A DNA stretch of 64,000 nucleotides from an uncultured Roseobacter sp. (lineage in GTDB: Bacteria > Pseudomonadota > Alphaproteobacteria > Rhodobacterales > Rhodobacteraceae), in contig NZ_CANLKW010000002.1 of assembly GCF_947491795.1 (NCBI RefSeq), forward strand, positions 794,001 through 858,000. The letters are read 5' to 3'. The notes beneath the pieces were generated by a model that saw only the letters and a program-made list of their open reading frames with translations, made no database searches and had not been told where the DNA came from. Both the position numbers and the translations under genes were made by a program. The number at the start of each line of letters is the position of its first letter. Position 1 is the first letter of the stretch. Shown in pieces: positions 56,439-64,000 of this stretch.

Positions 56439-58124
56439 TCAGCCGAGCAGACGCCGGGCGATGACCTGCGCCTGAATTTCGGCAGCCCCCTCAAAGATAT
56501 TCAGGATGCGCGCATCGCACAGGACCCTGCTGATCTTGTACTCCAGTGCAAACCCGTTGCCGCCGTGAATCTGCAGGCCGTTGTCGGCAGCAGCCCACGC
56601 CACGCGGGCACCGAGCAACTTGGCCATGCCAGCCTCGACATCACAGCGCCGGCCGTCGTCTTTCTCGAAAGCAGAAAAATAGGTCAGTTGCCGGGCGATC
56701 ATGATTTCCACGGCCATCATCGCCAGTTTTCCCGAGACACGCGGGAACTCAATCAGCGACTTGCCAAACTGTTTGCGGTCCTGTGCATATTGCATTGCGA
56801 TATCCAAAGCGGACTGAGCCACACCAATGGCGCGGGCTGCGGTCTGGATACGCGCGGATTCGAATGTCTCCATCAGCTGCTTGAAGCCTTTGCCTTCTTC
56901 GCCGCCCAGCAGGTTCTCACCTTTGACAAAGAAGTTGTCGAAAGCCAGTTCATACTCTTTCATGCCGCGATACCCGAGCACCTCAATTTCACCGCCGGTC
57001 ATACCTTCGGTCGGAAACGGGTTTTCTTCATCGCCGGGCGTTTTTTCGGCAATAAACATGGACAGGCCGCGGTAATCCGCAGTGTCGGGATCTGTGCGGG
57101 CCAGCAGGGTCATGATCTGCGTTCGGCTGGCGTGGGTGATCCACGTCTTGTTCCCGGTAACGCGGTAGTCGTCGCCGTCCCTGACCGCGCGGGTGCGCAG
57201 GCTGCCGAGATCAGAGCCTGTATTGGGCTCGGTAAAGACGGCAGTGGGCAGGGTTTCGGCGGATGCCAGACGCGGCAGCCACTTTTCTTTCTGCGCGTCT
57301 GTACCGCCTGCAAGGATCAGTTCTGCTGCGATTTCGGAACGTGTCCCGAGCGAGCCGACCCCGATGTATCCGCGTGACAGCTCCTCGCTCACGACGCACA
57401 TTGAGGCTTTGGAAAGGCCGAAACCGCCATATTCTTCAGGAATGGTAAGACCGAAGACGCCCATTTCAGCGAGCTCTTCGATCACTTCCATAGGGATCAG
57501 TTCGTCGTTCAGATGCCAGTCATGCGCAAAGGGTTCGACCTTCTCAACAGCATAGCGCCTGAATTGCTCGCGGATCATCTCCAGCTCATCCTCAAGGCCT
57601 GTCGTGCCCACAGTGATGTTGGCAGAGTGCTCCTGCATCAGCGCGACAAGCCGCGTTCTTGCCGCCTGGGTATTTCCCTGCTGTGTAAGGGCCATGACAG
57701 CGGGCTCGATGAGTGCGCGCATATCCTGTTGGCTTAGCCCGAGGTCCTGAAGCCGGAGGATTTCCCCCTGGTTCATCTGGATACCGCCATAGATCTGCCA
57801 GAGGTATTCTCCGAAAGCGATCTGATGGATCAGCTGTTCCGTTTCGCCAAACCTGCCTTCAGAATTCAGGGTTTCGGCCCACTTTTGCATCTGCCGCAGC
57901 GACTGCGCATATGTTGCAAGCCACGCCAGACCGTGTGCGGCGGTCTGGTGTTCTTCGATCAGCGCACTTGATATCCGGCCATCCTGTGAGACCTTTTCAC
58001 GGACACGTGCCGTCGCACTCTCCAGGATACTTTCTACAGCGGGAAGGGCTGCACCTGTGAGAGAAAGAAGATCCGCTAGCAGAACCTCGTTTTGGGGTGC
58101 GGGGTCTTGTCCGTCATGTGCCAT
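56439..58124 (-). CDS. mcd: (2S)-methylsuccinyl-CoA dehydrogenase-type acyl-CoA dehydrogenase
   Basis: 561 residues from ATG 58124 with AAGGA upstream. That is about 170 longer than normal acyl-CoA dehydrogenases. The extra part is an N-terminal helical region (ALIEEHQTAAHGLAWLATYA, HQIAFGEYLWQIYGGIQMNQ). The catalytic core is typical (AVFTEPNTGSDLGSLRTRA, GNKTWITHASRTQIMTLLA, RIQTAARAIGVAQSALDIA, QIHGGNGFALEYKISRVL, NIFEGAAEIQAQVIARRLL). This layout is that of Mcd in the ethylmalonyl-CoA pathway, which assimilates acetyl-CoA in Rhodobacter sphaeroides and Methylorubrum. No other pathway gene is in the window. Confidence 0.82.
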   Translation of the reverse strand: MAHDGQDPAPQNEVLLADLLSLTGAALPAVESILESATARVREKVSQDGRISSALIEEHQTAAHGLAWLATYAQSLRQMQKWAETLNSEGRFGETEQLIHQIAFGEYLWQIYGGIQMNQGEILRLQDLGLSQQDMRALIEPAVMALTQQGNTQAARTRLVALMQEHSANITVGTTGLEDELEMIREQFRRYAVEKVEPFAHDWHLNDELIPMEVIEELAEMGVFGLTIPEEYGGFGLSKASMCVVSEELSRGYIGVGSLGTRSEIAAELILAGGTDAQKEKWLPRLASAETLPTAVFTEPNTGSDLGSLRTRAVRDGDDYRVTGNKTWITHASRTQIMTLLARTDPDTADYRGLSMFIAEKTPGDEENPFPTEGMTGGEIEVLGYRGMKEYELAFDNFFVKGENLLGGEEGKGFKQLMETFESARIQTAARAIGVAQSALDIAMQYAQDRKQFGKSLIEFPRVSGKLAMMAVEIMIARQLTYFSAFEKDDGRRCDVEAGMAKLLGARVAWAAADNGLQIHGGNGFALEYKISRVLCDARILNIFEGAAEIQAQVIARRLLG

Positions 58125-58287
58125 CCGAAACATCCTTTTCCAGTCGCTCAGAGGTCTAGGCACTTTGCAGGTGCAGCGCAACAAAAATACAATAGCCTGC
58201 GTCGAATTGTACGAAAATTACGTCAGGGAATTACGGAAATTTCTGCGCTGCAACAATGTTGTGTTGCCTCGGGCCGGAGGCAGGCAT

Positions 58288-58330
58288 AAAAAAACCGATA
58301 CACCGGCCGTTCTGGCGCGGTACATCGGTT
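58288..58330 (-). terminator. Rho-independent terminator downstream of the XRE regulator
   Basis: On the minus strand, ACCGATGTACCG and CGGTGTATCGGT form a stem with a 2-bp internal mismatch, followed by a run of T (A-tract on plus at 58288-58294). It lies about 45 bp after the regulator stop. Confidence 0.75.
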
Positions 58331-58373
58331 CATCACTCGTAACACAGAATCAGCAACAGCGCCGATTCCCCCC

Positions 58374-58733
58374 TTACCCCTGACGGGCAACCGTCACGCC
58401 GGAAACGTCTTCTATGAACGTTACGATGCGGGATTTGACAGTGTCATCCCGGATTGCGGCGAGCGCTGTCACGATTTCCATGCTGGGATCGCGACCGATA
58501 GAGGCTTCTTCTGAAGCATCAAGACCTTCAAAGAAATAAGACGTCGGAACGTCCAGTATTCTTGACAGTTCGTACAGCCGGCTGGCGGCAATACGATTAG
58601 AGCCGATTTCATATTTCTGAATTTGCTGAAACGAAAGGTTAAGCTCGCGCGCCACGTCTGTCTGGGACAAACGACGGATCGTACGAATTTGCTTCAGCTT
58701 TCGGCCAACGTGAACATCTACAGGATGGGACAT
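58374..58733 (-). CDS. XRE-family HTH transcriptional regulator
   Basis: 119 residues from ATG 58733 (AGAGGTG upstream); a GTG at 58745 is also in frame. HTH_3: GRKLKQIRTIRRLSQTDVAR, ELNLSFQQIQKYEIGSNRI, then SRILDVPTSYFFEGLD. The tail (AIRDDTVKSRIVTFIEDVS) is typical for a common group of Rhodobacteraceae regulators. It is divergent from the LysR-like gene, about 150 bp away. Confidence 0.9.
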   Translation of the reverse strand: MSHPVDVHVGRKLKQIRTIRRLSQTDVARELNLSFQQIQKYEIGSNRIAASRLYELSRILDVPTSYFFEGLDASEEASIGRDPSMEIVTALAAIRDDTVKSRIVTFIEDVSGVTVARQG

Positions 58734-58887
58734 ACTTTTTAACACCTCTGGTTGAGACTGACTACTCTCATCGCGGGAAACCGGGTTTCGATCAACTGAC
58801 TACCTTTTATTTTTTTTTGACTAAAAATGTTCAGGTGATGGGTGAAAAATGTTGCATTAGTGGGTGATTTATTTACCATTGTGCGTA

Positions 58888-59832
58888 ATGAACGAGATTA
58901 TGAAACCACCAGAGACGGCTTCGGCTTCGAAAAAGGCCGCGGAATCTCATAGCCTTCTGCATGAGATGATCCGGTCGTTTACTACCCTTGCTAGAACTCT
59001 CAACCTCAGTCATGCGGTTCGGGAACTGGGAAGCACGCGCCAGACGGTGCGCCGCCACATCGCACTGCTGGAAGAATCCAAGGGTGTAGAACTGTTTGCG
59101 ATAGAAGACCGCCAGTACCGGCTGACGGAAGCCGGCGAGCAGGCGCTGCCTGCCGCGCAGGAAATTCTGGCGCGCGGCAACGCCTGGCTGCAGGGTGATA
59201 TGAATCACCTGAGCGGTCTGCTCACACTGTCGCACAGGCAGCCGAACGGCTGGAGTTTTCATCAGCACCAGCAACGAATCGATTCAATCTGGAAGCCGGA
59301 AAACATTCTTTTCCGCGAGGCATTTCGCGCGTGGACGATGAGCAGCGGCCACATTGAGCACGCAAATATGGCACATATTCGCCCTTATCTCATGGTCTAT
59401 CGTGAGTCGCCGACCGGCTGGATCTGCGTCGAAATGGGCGAGAAATCGTTCTATTCGATCTGGTTTGGCTGGACGAACGCGCGGAGCAGTATCGGCCGTC
59501 CGATCGGTCAGTTTCCGGGCGGGCAGGATTTCGCGCTGATGCTCGATCTGCCTTACAAGGACGTTAAAACAACAGGAGGATGTCGTTTAGATCAGATATT
59601 TACCCAGGTTCCACGTATGCCGGGCGGAGACGTTGTGCCAACCGCATACCACAGGATGCTGATGGGAGGCGCTTTTCCGGATGGTAGTTTTGCGTTGATT
59701 GCGGTGCTTGACCGCTCGCGTGAAATGAATATTCCGGGACTTGGCGCAGAGGTTCTCGACCTTGCTCCCATGGATTCGCAGGTCGACTTTGACCCATCCT
59801 GCGTAAAATACGAGCAGGCAACGATTATTTAG
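58888..59832 (+). CDS. LysR-type N-terminal HTH with unusual C-terminal domain
   Basis: About 314 residues from ATG 58888; a GTG at 58864 and an ATG at 58900 are alternatives. The N-terminal 70 residues are a LysR-like winged HTH (FTTLARTLNLSHAVRELG, STRQTVRRHIALLEES, YRLTEAGEQALPAAQEIL). The rest (GWSFHQHQQRIDSIWK, HIEHANMAHIRPYLMVYRES, WICVEMGEKSFYSIWFGW) does not look like the usual LysR co-inducer domain. It is followed 40 bp later by a GNAT-fold gene. Regulation of that gene is the natural guess. Confidence 0.75.
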   Translation: MNEIMKPPETASASKKAAESHSLLHEMIRSFTTLARTLNLSHAVRELGSTRQTVRRHIALLEESKGVELFAIEDRQYRLTEAGEQALPAAQEILARGNAWLQGDMNHLSGLLTLSHRQPNGWSFHQHQQRIDSIWKPENILFREAFRAWTMSSGHIEHANMAHIRPYLMVYRESPTGWICVEMGEKSFYSIWFGWTNARSSIGRPIGQFPGGQDFALMLDLPYKDVKTTGGCRLDQIFTQVPRMPGGDVVPTAYHRMLMGGAFPDGSFALIAVLDRSREMNIPGLGAEVLDLAPMDSQVDFDPSCVKYEQATII

Positions 59833-59858
59833 GTTAACCTGTGATGGTAATACCATCA
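59831..59858. promoter_or_regulatory. Two adjacent palindromes upstream of the GNAT-fold gene
   Basis: AGGTTAACCT (59831-59840) is a perfect 10-bp palindrome; TGATGGT-AAT-ACCATCA (59842-59858) is a 7-bp inverted repeat with a 3-nt centre. Both are in the 40-bp gap just before the ribosome binding site GAGGAG. They could be a regulator site or an RNA hairpin affecting translation. Confidence 0.5.
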
Positions 59859-59872
59859 GAGGAGAAGCCTTA

Positions 59873-60589
59873 ATGACCTTGCACACTTTTCAGGACGGAA
59901 CACGGTTCCTGGCCAGCAGCTCCAGTCTGCTGAATGAGCACGGTATAGAACTTCAGGTCGGCCACGACTTTGACGAGTATCGGGAGATACTTGCCGAGGC
60001 CAGGCCGGGACACACTCTGGGTGCGCCTCTTAACCCGGATTTACAGCCAATGACTCCTGCAAATTCTTTCTGGATTGCGGGACGCGACGGCAATGGGACA
60101 ATCATGCATACCCAGGCGATGCGCTGTGTGGACCTGCATGGGGGCTATCTCTCAGATTATCTGCGTCGCCGCTTCGTGGATTACCCGCCGTCGGGCATGG
60201 ATCTCGACATGAATCGGTCCCGTTACCGCGCAGGTCCGGGCGCCCAGAGGATCAAAGGACAGGTCTGTTATCACGGAGAATTCTGGATGGGAGGCACTCC
60301 CGGGCAGTACCGTGGCACCGGACTTTCTTACATCCTGGGGCGGTATGCCTTCCTTTTGGGCCTTCAGATGTACGACCCGGATTACATCTTCGGCTTTATG
60401 GAGCGCACAGTCGTCTTCAAGGGGTTCCCTGCGCGCCATGGTTACATGCACATGGAACCCAGTGCACTGCGCTGGTACATTAAGAATAATGAAAACCCGC
60501 TCGAAGGGTATCTGGTCTATGTCGGCCGGGATGACATCCGCTTTTTGCTGGATATGCCACTGTCAGATATTCTGGACATGGCCGCATAG
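59873..60589 (+). CDS. Uncharacterised GNAT-fold-like protein
   Basis: 238 residues with GAGGAG upstream. It has no match I can name. The middle part (EFWMGG at 136-141, then GQYRGTGLSYILGRYAFLLG at 144-163) resembles a beta strand followed by the acetyl-CoA loop R/Q-x-x-G-x-G/A of GNAT enzymes, and DPDYIFGFMERTVV plus GFPARHGYMHMEPS fit strands after it. The first 60 residues contain VGHDFDEYREILAEARPGHT. No membrane or signal segment. It is likely controlled by the LysR-like neighbour. Confidence 0.65.
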   Translation: MTLHTFQDGTRFLASSSSLLNEHGIELQVGHDFDEYREILAEARPGHTLGAPLNPDLQPMTPANSFWIAGRDGNGTIMHTQAMRCVDLHGGYLSDYLRRRFVDYPPSGMDLDMNRSRYRAGPGAQRIKGQVCYHGEFWMGGTPGQYRGTGLSYILGRYAFLLGLQMYDPDYIFGFMERTVVFKGFPARHGYMHMEPSALRWYIKNNENPLEGYLVYVGRDDIRFLLDMPLSDILDMAA

Positions 60590-60648
60590 CACACTGCTTC
60601 ACGCTCGCAGGGCAGTGGCACCTGCGGGCGTAGACAGAACCTGTGACG

Positions 60649-62247
60649 TCAGCTGATCGCTGCTGCGCGCACGTCGTCGTCGATGAAGGGCAGGTACTGG
60701 GCAAAATTGTCAGAGAACATTTTGACCAGCTTGGCTGCCTGGCGGTCATACGCCTCCGGGTTGTCCCAGGTCCGACGCGGATCAAGCAGGATATTTGGCA
60801 CACCCTTAACATCAATTGGTACCGAAAACCCAAAGTTCGGATCTTTGCGGAATTCGGCATCTGCCAGCGAGCCGTCCAGCGCGGCAGTCAGCAGCCCCCG
60901 TGTCGCTTTGATCGGCATACGGCTGCCGGTACCATACGCTCCGCCTGTCCAGCCGGTATTCACGAGCCAGCAGGTTGCCCCATGGGTCGCGATTTTTTCG
61001 CGCAGCAGGTTTCCATAGACCTCGGGGCGGCGCGGCATGAAAGGTGCGCCGAAACAGGTGGAGAAAGTGGGCTCTGGCTCCGTCACACCGCGTTCGGTGC
61101 CCGCGACCTTTGAGGTAAAGCCGGACAGAAAGTGGTACATCGCCTGCGCGGGTGTCAACCGCGAGATGGGCGGCAGGACACCAAAGGCGTCGCAGGTCAG
61201 CATAATGATGTTTTTGGGATGTCCGCCCCGCGCTGCGTCAGAGGCGTTGGAGATGTAATGCAGCGGGTAGGCGCAGCGCATGTTCGCTGTCAGGCTGTCA
61301 TCGTCAAAGTCCAGCTCGCGCGTCTGCTCATCGTAGATCATGTTTTCAATGACAGTGCCGAACTTCTCTGTCGTGGCGAAAATCTCTGGCTCAGCATCCG
61401 CGCTGAGGTTGATTGTCTTTGCGTAGCATCCGCCTTCGAAATTGAAGGTGCCGGTTTCAGACCAACCATGCTCGTCATCACCGATCAGCGTCCGGGACGG
61501 GTCGGCAGAGAGCGTCGTCTTACCGGTGCCGGAAAGCCCGAAGAACACGGCCGTATCGACGGGGTTGCCGTTGGCATGGTTGGCCGAACAGTGCATCGGC
61601 ATTACGCCTTTTTCAGGCAGCAGGTAGTTCAACAGAGTGAAAACAGACTTCTTGTTTTCACCAGCGTATTCTGTCCCGCCGATCAGGATCAGCTTTTTGT
61701 CAAAGTTCATTGCAATGACGGTTGCAGACCTGCAGCCATGCTTTTTGGGGTCAGCCTGGAAACTCGGGCAGTTGATCACGGTGAAATCGGCTGTGAATTC
61801 GTCAAGGTCTTCCCGGTCCGGACGACGCAGCATATGGCGGATAAAAAGCCCGTGCCAGGCCAGTTCGGTCACCATGCGGACATTGATGGCATGTTTGGGA
61901 TCTGCGCCACCAACGAGATCCTGTACAAAGTACTCACGTCCTTCCATGTGGGCCAGCATGTCGGCGTGAAGAGCATCAAACCCCTCCGGCGTCATTGCGG
62001 CATTGTTTTCCCACCAGATGGTATCCGCGACGCTGCTTGTTTTGACCACATGTTTGTCTTTGGGCGAGCGACCTGTAAATTTGCCGGTGGTGACCAGAAA
62101 GGTGCCTCCTTTGCCCAGACGGCCTTCGCCGCGGGCCAGTGCCTGCTCTATCAGATCGGGTTCCATCAGGTTGTAATAGACATCCGAAAGGCCCTTTATT
62201 CCCTGATCCTCCAGTTTGAAGTCCGGGTTAACGCGGCCATTTGTCAT
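60649..62247 (-). CDS. pckA: Phosphoenolpyruvate carboxykinase (ATP)
   Basis: 532 residues from ATG 62247. Signatures: [15 protein letters not shown], the kinase-1a P-loop [20 protein letters not shown] with [20 protein letters not shown], and the metal-binding [12 protein letters not shown]-dependent type. It converts oxaloacetate to PEP for gluconeogenesis. It is divergent from chvI, the arrangement seen in many alphaproteobacteria. Confidence 0.97.
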   Translation of the reverse strand: MTNGRVNPDFKLEDQGIKGLSDVYYNLMEPDLIEQALARGEGRLGKGGTFLVTTGKFTGRSPKDKHVVKTSSVADTIWWENNAAMTPEGFDALHADMLAHMEGREYFVQDLVGGADPKHAINVRMVTELAWHGLFIRHMLRRPDREDLDEFTADFTVINCPSFQADPKKHGCRSATVIAMNFDKKLILIGGTEYAGENKKSVFTLLNYLLPEKGVMPMHCSANHANGNPVDTAVFFGLSGTGKTTLSADPSRTLIGDDEHGWSETGTFNFEGGCYAKTINLSADAEPEIFATTEKFGTVIENMIYDEQTRELDFDDDSLTANMRCAYPLHYISNASDAARGGHPKNIIMLTCDAFGVLPPISRLTPAQAMYHFLSGFTSKVAGTERGVTEPEPTFSTCFGAPFMPRRPEVYGNLLREKIATHGATCWLVNTGWTGGAYGTGSRMPIKATRGLLTAALDGSLADAEFRKDPNFGFSVPIDVKGVPNILLDPRRTWDNPEAYDRQAAKLVKMFSDNFAQYLPFIDDDVRAAAIS

Positions 62248-62603
62248 TACTTTTTCTCCCGATAGACCGCTTGCGCGGTGCAAGGCTGAAGCTGTGCAGA
62301 CGAATTATCCACACCCACGCGGCCTCATAACATGACGTTTTATATCGTGAACAGGACGCTTTGGCGCAGTTAGCGCCACCATCACGAACTTTGTCGTAAC
62401 TATTTGTCGGCATGGTTTATGTGGGCGCTATCATTTTAACGAAGCCGTCAACAATGTGCGGCAATTTAGTCATCCGTAACCAAATTCTGCCCCAATTGCG
62501 CCCAGGTGCTGCACTGATTCGCAGTTAACAATTGATTCGGAAGGGTTAAAAATGGTGAATATCTCCAAAAACCCGAGAAACGAGCAGTACAAGGAAGCAC
62601 GTA
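62248..62603. promoter_or_regulatory. 356-bp divergent region between pckA and chvI
   Basis: No gene is supported. AT-rich stretches at 62395-62440 and 62500-62570 should contain the promoters of pckA and chvI. In Sinorhizobium and Agrobacterium this region is controlled by the ChvI system. I cannot place a binding site from sequence alone. Confidence 0.5.
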
Positions 62604-63305
62604 ATGTCTAAAATTGCATTGGTAGACGACGACAGGAATATCCTGACGTCCGTGTCAATGACACTCGAGGCTGAAGGGTTCGAGGTCGAGACTTATAATG
62701 ATGGTCAGGCCGCTTTGGACGCATTTAACAAGAAACTGCCGGATATGGCGGTGCTTGATATCAAGATGCCCCGGATGGACGGTATGGATCTGCTGCAACG
62801 CCTGCGTCAGAAAACGGCGATGCCGGTTATATTCCTGACATCCAAGGATGATGAGATCGATGAGGTTCTCGGGCTTCGGATGGGGGCGGATGACTATGTC
62901 AAAAAGCCTTTCTCCCAGCGTCTGCTTGTCGAACGTATCCGTGCGCTGTTGCGTCGGCAGGATGCGGTTGCCGGCGATGTCGTCGCTGACAGCGAGGAAA
63001 CAAAAGTTATGGAGCGCGGTGATCTGCGCATGGATCCGCTGCGCCATGCGGTAAGCTGGAAAGGCCGGGATGTGTCGCTGACAGTGACAGAATTTCTGTT
63101 GCTCCAGGCTCTTGCTCAGCGCCCTGGTTTCGTAAAGTCGCGCGACCAGCTGATGGACGTGGCGTATGATGATCAGGTCTATGTAGATGACCGTACGATT
63201 GACAGCCATATCAAACGCCTGCGTAAAAAAATGCGCACCGCGGATGATGAATTCTCGGCAATTGAGACGCTCTACGGTATCGGTTACAGGTACAACGAAG
63301 AATAA
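62604..63305 (+). CDS. chvI: Response regulator ChvI
   Basis: 233 residues. Receiver: [20 protein letters not shown], phosphoacceptor in [54 protein letters not shown]. OmpR-type winged helix: [51 protein letters not shown]. This is the ChvI/ExoR-ChvG-ChvI type regulator that controls acid and envelope responses. Confidence 0.94.
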   Translation: MSKIALVDDDRNILTSVSMTLEAEGFEVETYNDGQAALDAFNKKLPDMAVLDIKMPRMDGMDLLQRLRQKTAMPVIFLTSKDDEIDEVLGLRMGADDYVKKPFSQRLLVERIRALLRRQDAVAGDVVADSEETKVMERGDLRMDPLRHAVSWKGRDVSLTVTEFLLLQALAQRPGFVKSRDQLMDVAYDDQVYVDDRTIDSHIKRLRKKMRTADDEFSAIETLYGIGYRYNEE

Positions 63306-63336
63306 TTAACCGATGGCCCTGGCCGAAAGGAATTTC

Positions 63337-64000
63337 GTGCGGGATATGACGCCCCCTCAGCCGAGGGACGAAGACCTGGTACTCGGCGAAGACTGGGTTG
63401 CACCTGACAGTGCGACCGGAAACGAAATGCGCGCCAGCAGGGAACGCAGAGGGTTAATGTCTCTGCGAACGTCTCCGCTGACGCGCAAGATCATTACCTT
63501 CAATCTGATTGCCCTCAACGTTCTCGTTGCGGGCATTCTGTATCTGAATTCTTCACGGGACAGCCTTGCACTCCAGCGGGCTGCCTCTCTGGTGTCGGAA
63601 GCCGAACTGATCGCAGACGTGGTCGAGGCACAGCTGCCAGCAGGCGCGCCGGTGAATCTTGTGACTGGTGACGGTGTCGATGTCGGCGGTACGCTGTCCG
63701 GGCTGGATCTGCGCAGCGGCATTGAAGTTTTTGTCTATGACCCGTCCGGCGCGCTCGTTTCCAATACAGAAGGTAAACTGGCGGCAGATGAAATTGCCGG
63801 TGGCCCCGGGGGACGTACCCTTCTAACTGATGGGCTCAGCTGGCTCTGGGCAGCTGTTTCCGGGACCTTCACTGAAGAAGAAGAGATCAACCTCACGCCT
63901 CTCAGCGAAAAAATCAGACCACTGATCGGACAGACCCTGCGGGAAGGCACCCAGATCCGCAACGAACTCGACGTTGCCGGCGGCGCGCTTTTTACAGTCG
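63337..64000 (+). CDS. chvG: Sensor histidine kinase ChvG, N-terminal part (cut by window end)
   Basis: About 221 residues are visible. The start may be GTG 63337 (after GAAAGGA), ATG 63346 or ATG 63313. One membrane helix (ITFNLIALNVLVAGILYLN) follows LRTSPLTRK, then a periplasmic domain (SSRDSLALQRAASLVSEAEL, VFVYDPSGALVSN). The kinase core is beyond the edge. Its place after chvI and the N-terminal segment with SPLTRKIITFN are typical of ChvG. Confidence 0.88.
   Translation, partial: MRDMTPPQPRDEDLVLGEDWVAPDSATGNEMRASRERRGLMSLRTSPLTRKIITFNLIALNVLVAGILYLNSSRDSLALQRAASLVSEAELIADVVEAQLPAGAPVNLVTGDGVDVGGTLSGLDLRSGIEVFVYDPSGALVSNTEGKLAADEIAGGPGGRTLLTDGLSWLWAAVSGTFTEEEEINLTPLSEKIRPLIGQTLREGTQIRNELDVAGGALFTV

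Noticed and set aside
61132..62265. 377-codon plus-strand frame opposite pckA
   Set aside because: Antisense of the well-conserved pckA; no recognisable domain and no ribosome binding site.

Overview
The window looks like chromosome of a marine alphaproteobacterium of the Rhodobacteraceae (roseobacter group). This is inferred from gene content and order, not from a search. The main pointers are: the folK-rpoZ-rsh-DUF2062-pdxJ-acpS-lepB-rnc-era-DUF1491-recO run; pckA divergent from chvI-chvG; an NDUFS4-like ETC complex I protein; a (2S)-methylsuccinyl-CoA dehydrogenase-type enzyme (ethylmalonyl-CoA pathway); and several genes for handling methylated amines and phosphonates. Base composition is GC-rich, with poorer patches around 12.7-13.4 kb and 19.1-21.7 kb.

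Layout. 1-2.85 kb: an MttB-family methyltransferase (cut by the window edge) and a dimethylglycine/sarcosine dehydrogenase-like flavoprotein. 2.9-5.4 kb: an ECF sigma factor and a membrane VWA protein in one unit. 5.5-7.0 kb: an exopolysaccharide-initiating sugar transferase. 7.2-9.0 kb: a tmpA-tmpB-like oxygenase pair, predicted to turn 2-trimethylaminoethylphosphonate into glycine betaine and phosphate. 9.2-12.2 kb: a Cache-PAS histidine kinase and a FixJ-type regulator. 12.2-18.6 kb: a GIY-YIG protein, uvrB, a decayed gene of unknown family, radC, an NDUFS4-like gene and a GNAT gene. 18.7-21.3 kb: tRNA-Arg(TCT) followed by a three-gene cassette (two-TM protein, lipoprotein, small cysteine-protease-like protein). 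21.7-27.4 kb: a chemoreceptor, a receiver-less winged-helix protein, a cation/proton antiporter and an ECF sigma/anti-sigma pair. 27.5-33.3 kb: a desulfhydrase-like PLP enzyme, a compact glucosylglycerol operon (gpsA-like, HAD phosphatase, ggpS) and galU. 33.3-41.9 kb: a tripartite tricarboxylate transporter (tctCBA) with AtuA, DUF4387 and a lyxose-isomerase-like cupin downstream, and the divergent tctDE two-component system with an extra periplasmic binding protein. 41.9-55.4 kb: housekeeping genes. 55.4-58.7 kb: a META lipoprotein, TetR and XRE regulators and methylsuccinyl-CoA dehydrogenase. 58.9-60.6 kb: a LysR-like regulator and a GNAT-fold protein, both uncharacterised. 60.6-64 kb: pckA and chvI-chvG (the kinase is cut by the window end).

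How it fits together. Three accessory themes stand out. The first is use of methylated nitrogen compounds: the glycine betaine predicted from TmpAB could be demethylated by MttB-type and DMGDH/SARDH-type enzymes. The second is osmoprotection through glucosylglycerol, with a dedicated glycerol-3-phosphate dehydrogenase in the same operon. The third is high-affinity uptake of an unknown carboxylate by a TTT transporter with its own sensor system. The strongest candidates for something undescribed are the tRNA-linked three-gene cassette ending in a protein with the Cys-His-Glu spacing of the Marasmius oreades agglutinin protease domain, and the LysR-like/GNAT pair with two palindromes between the genes.
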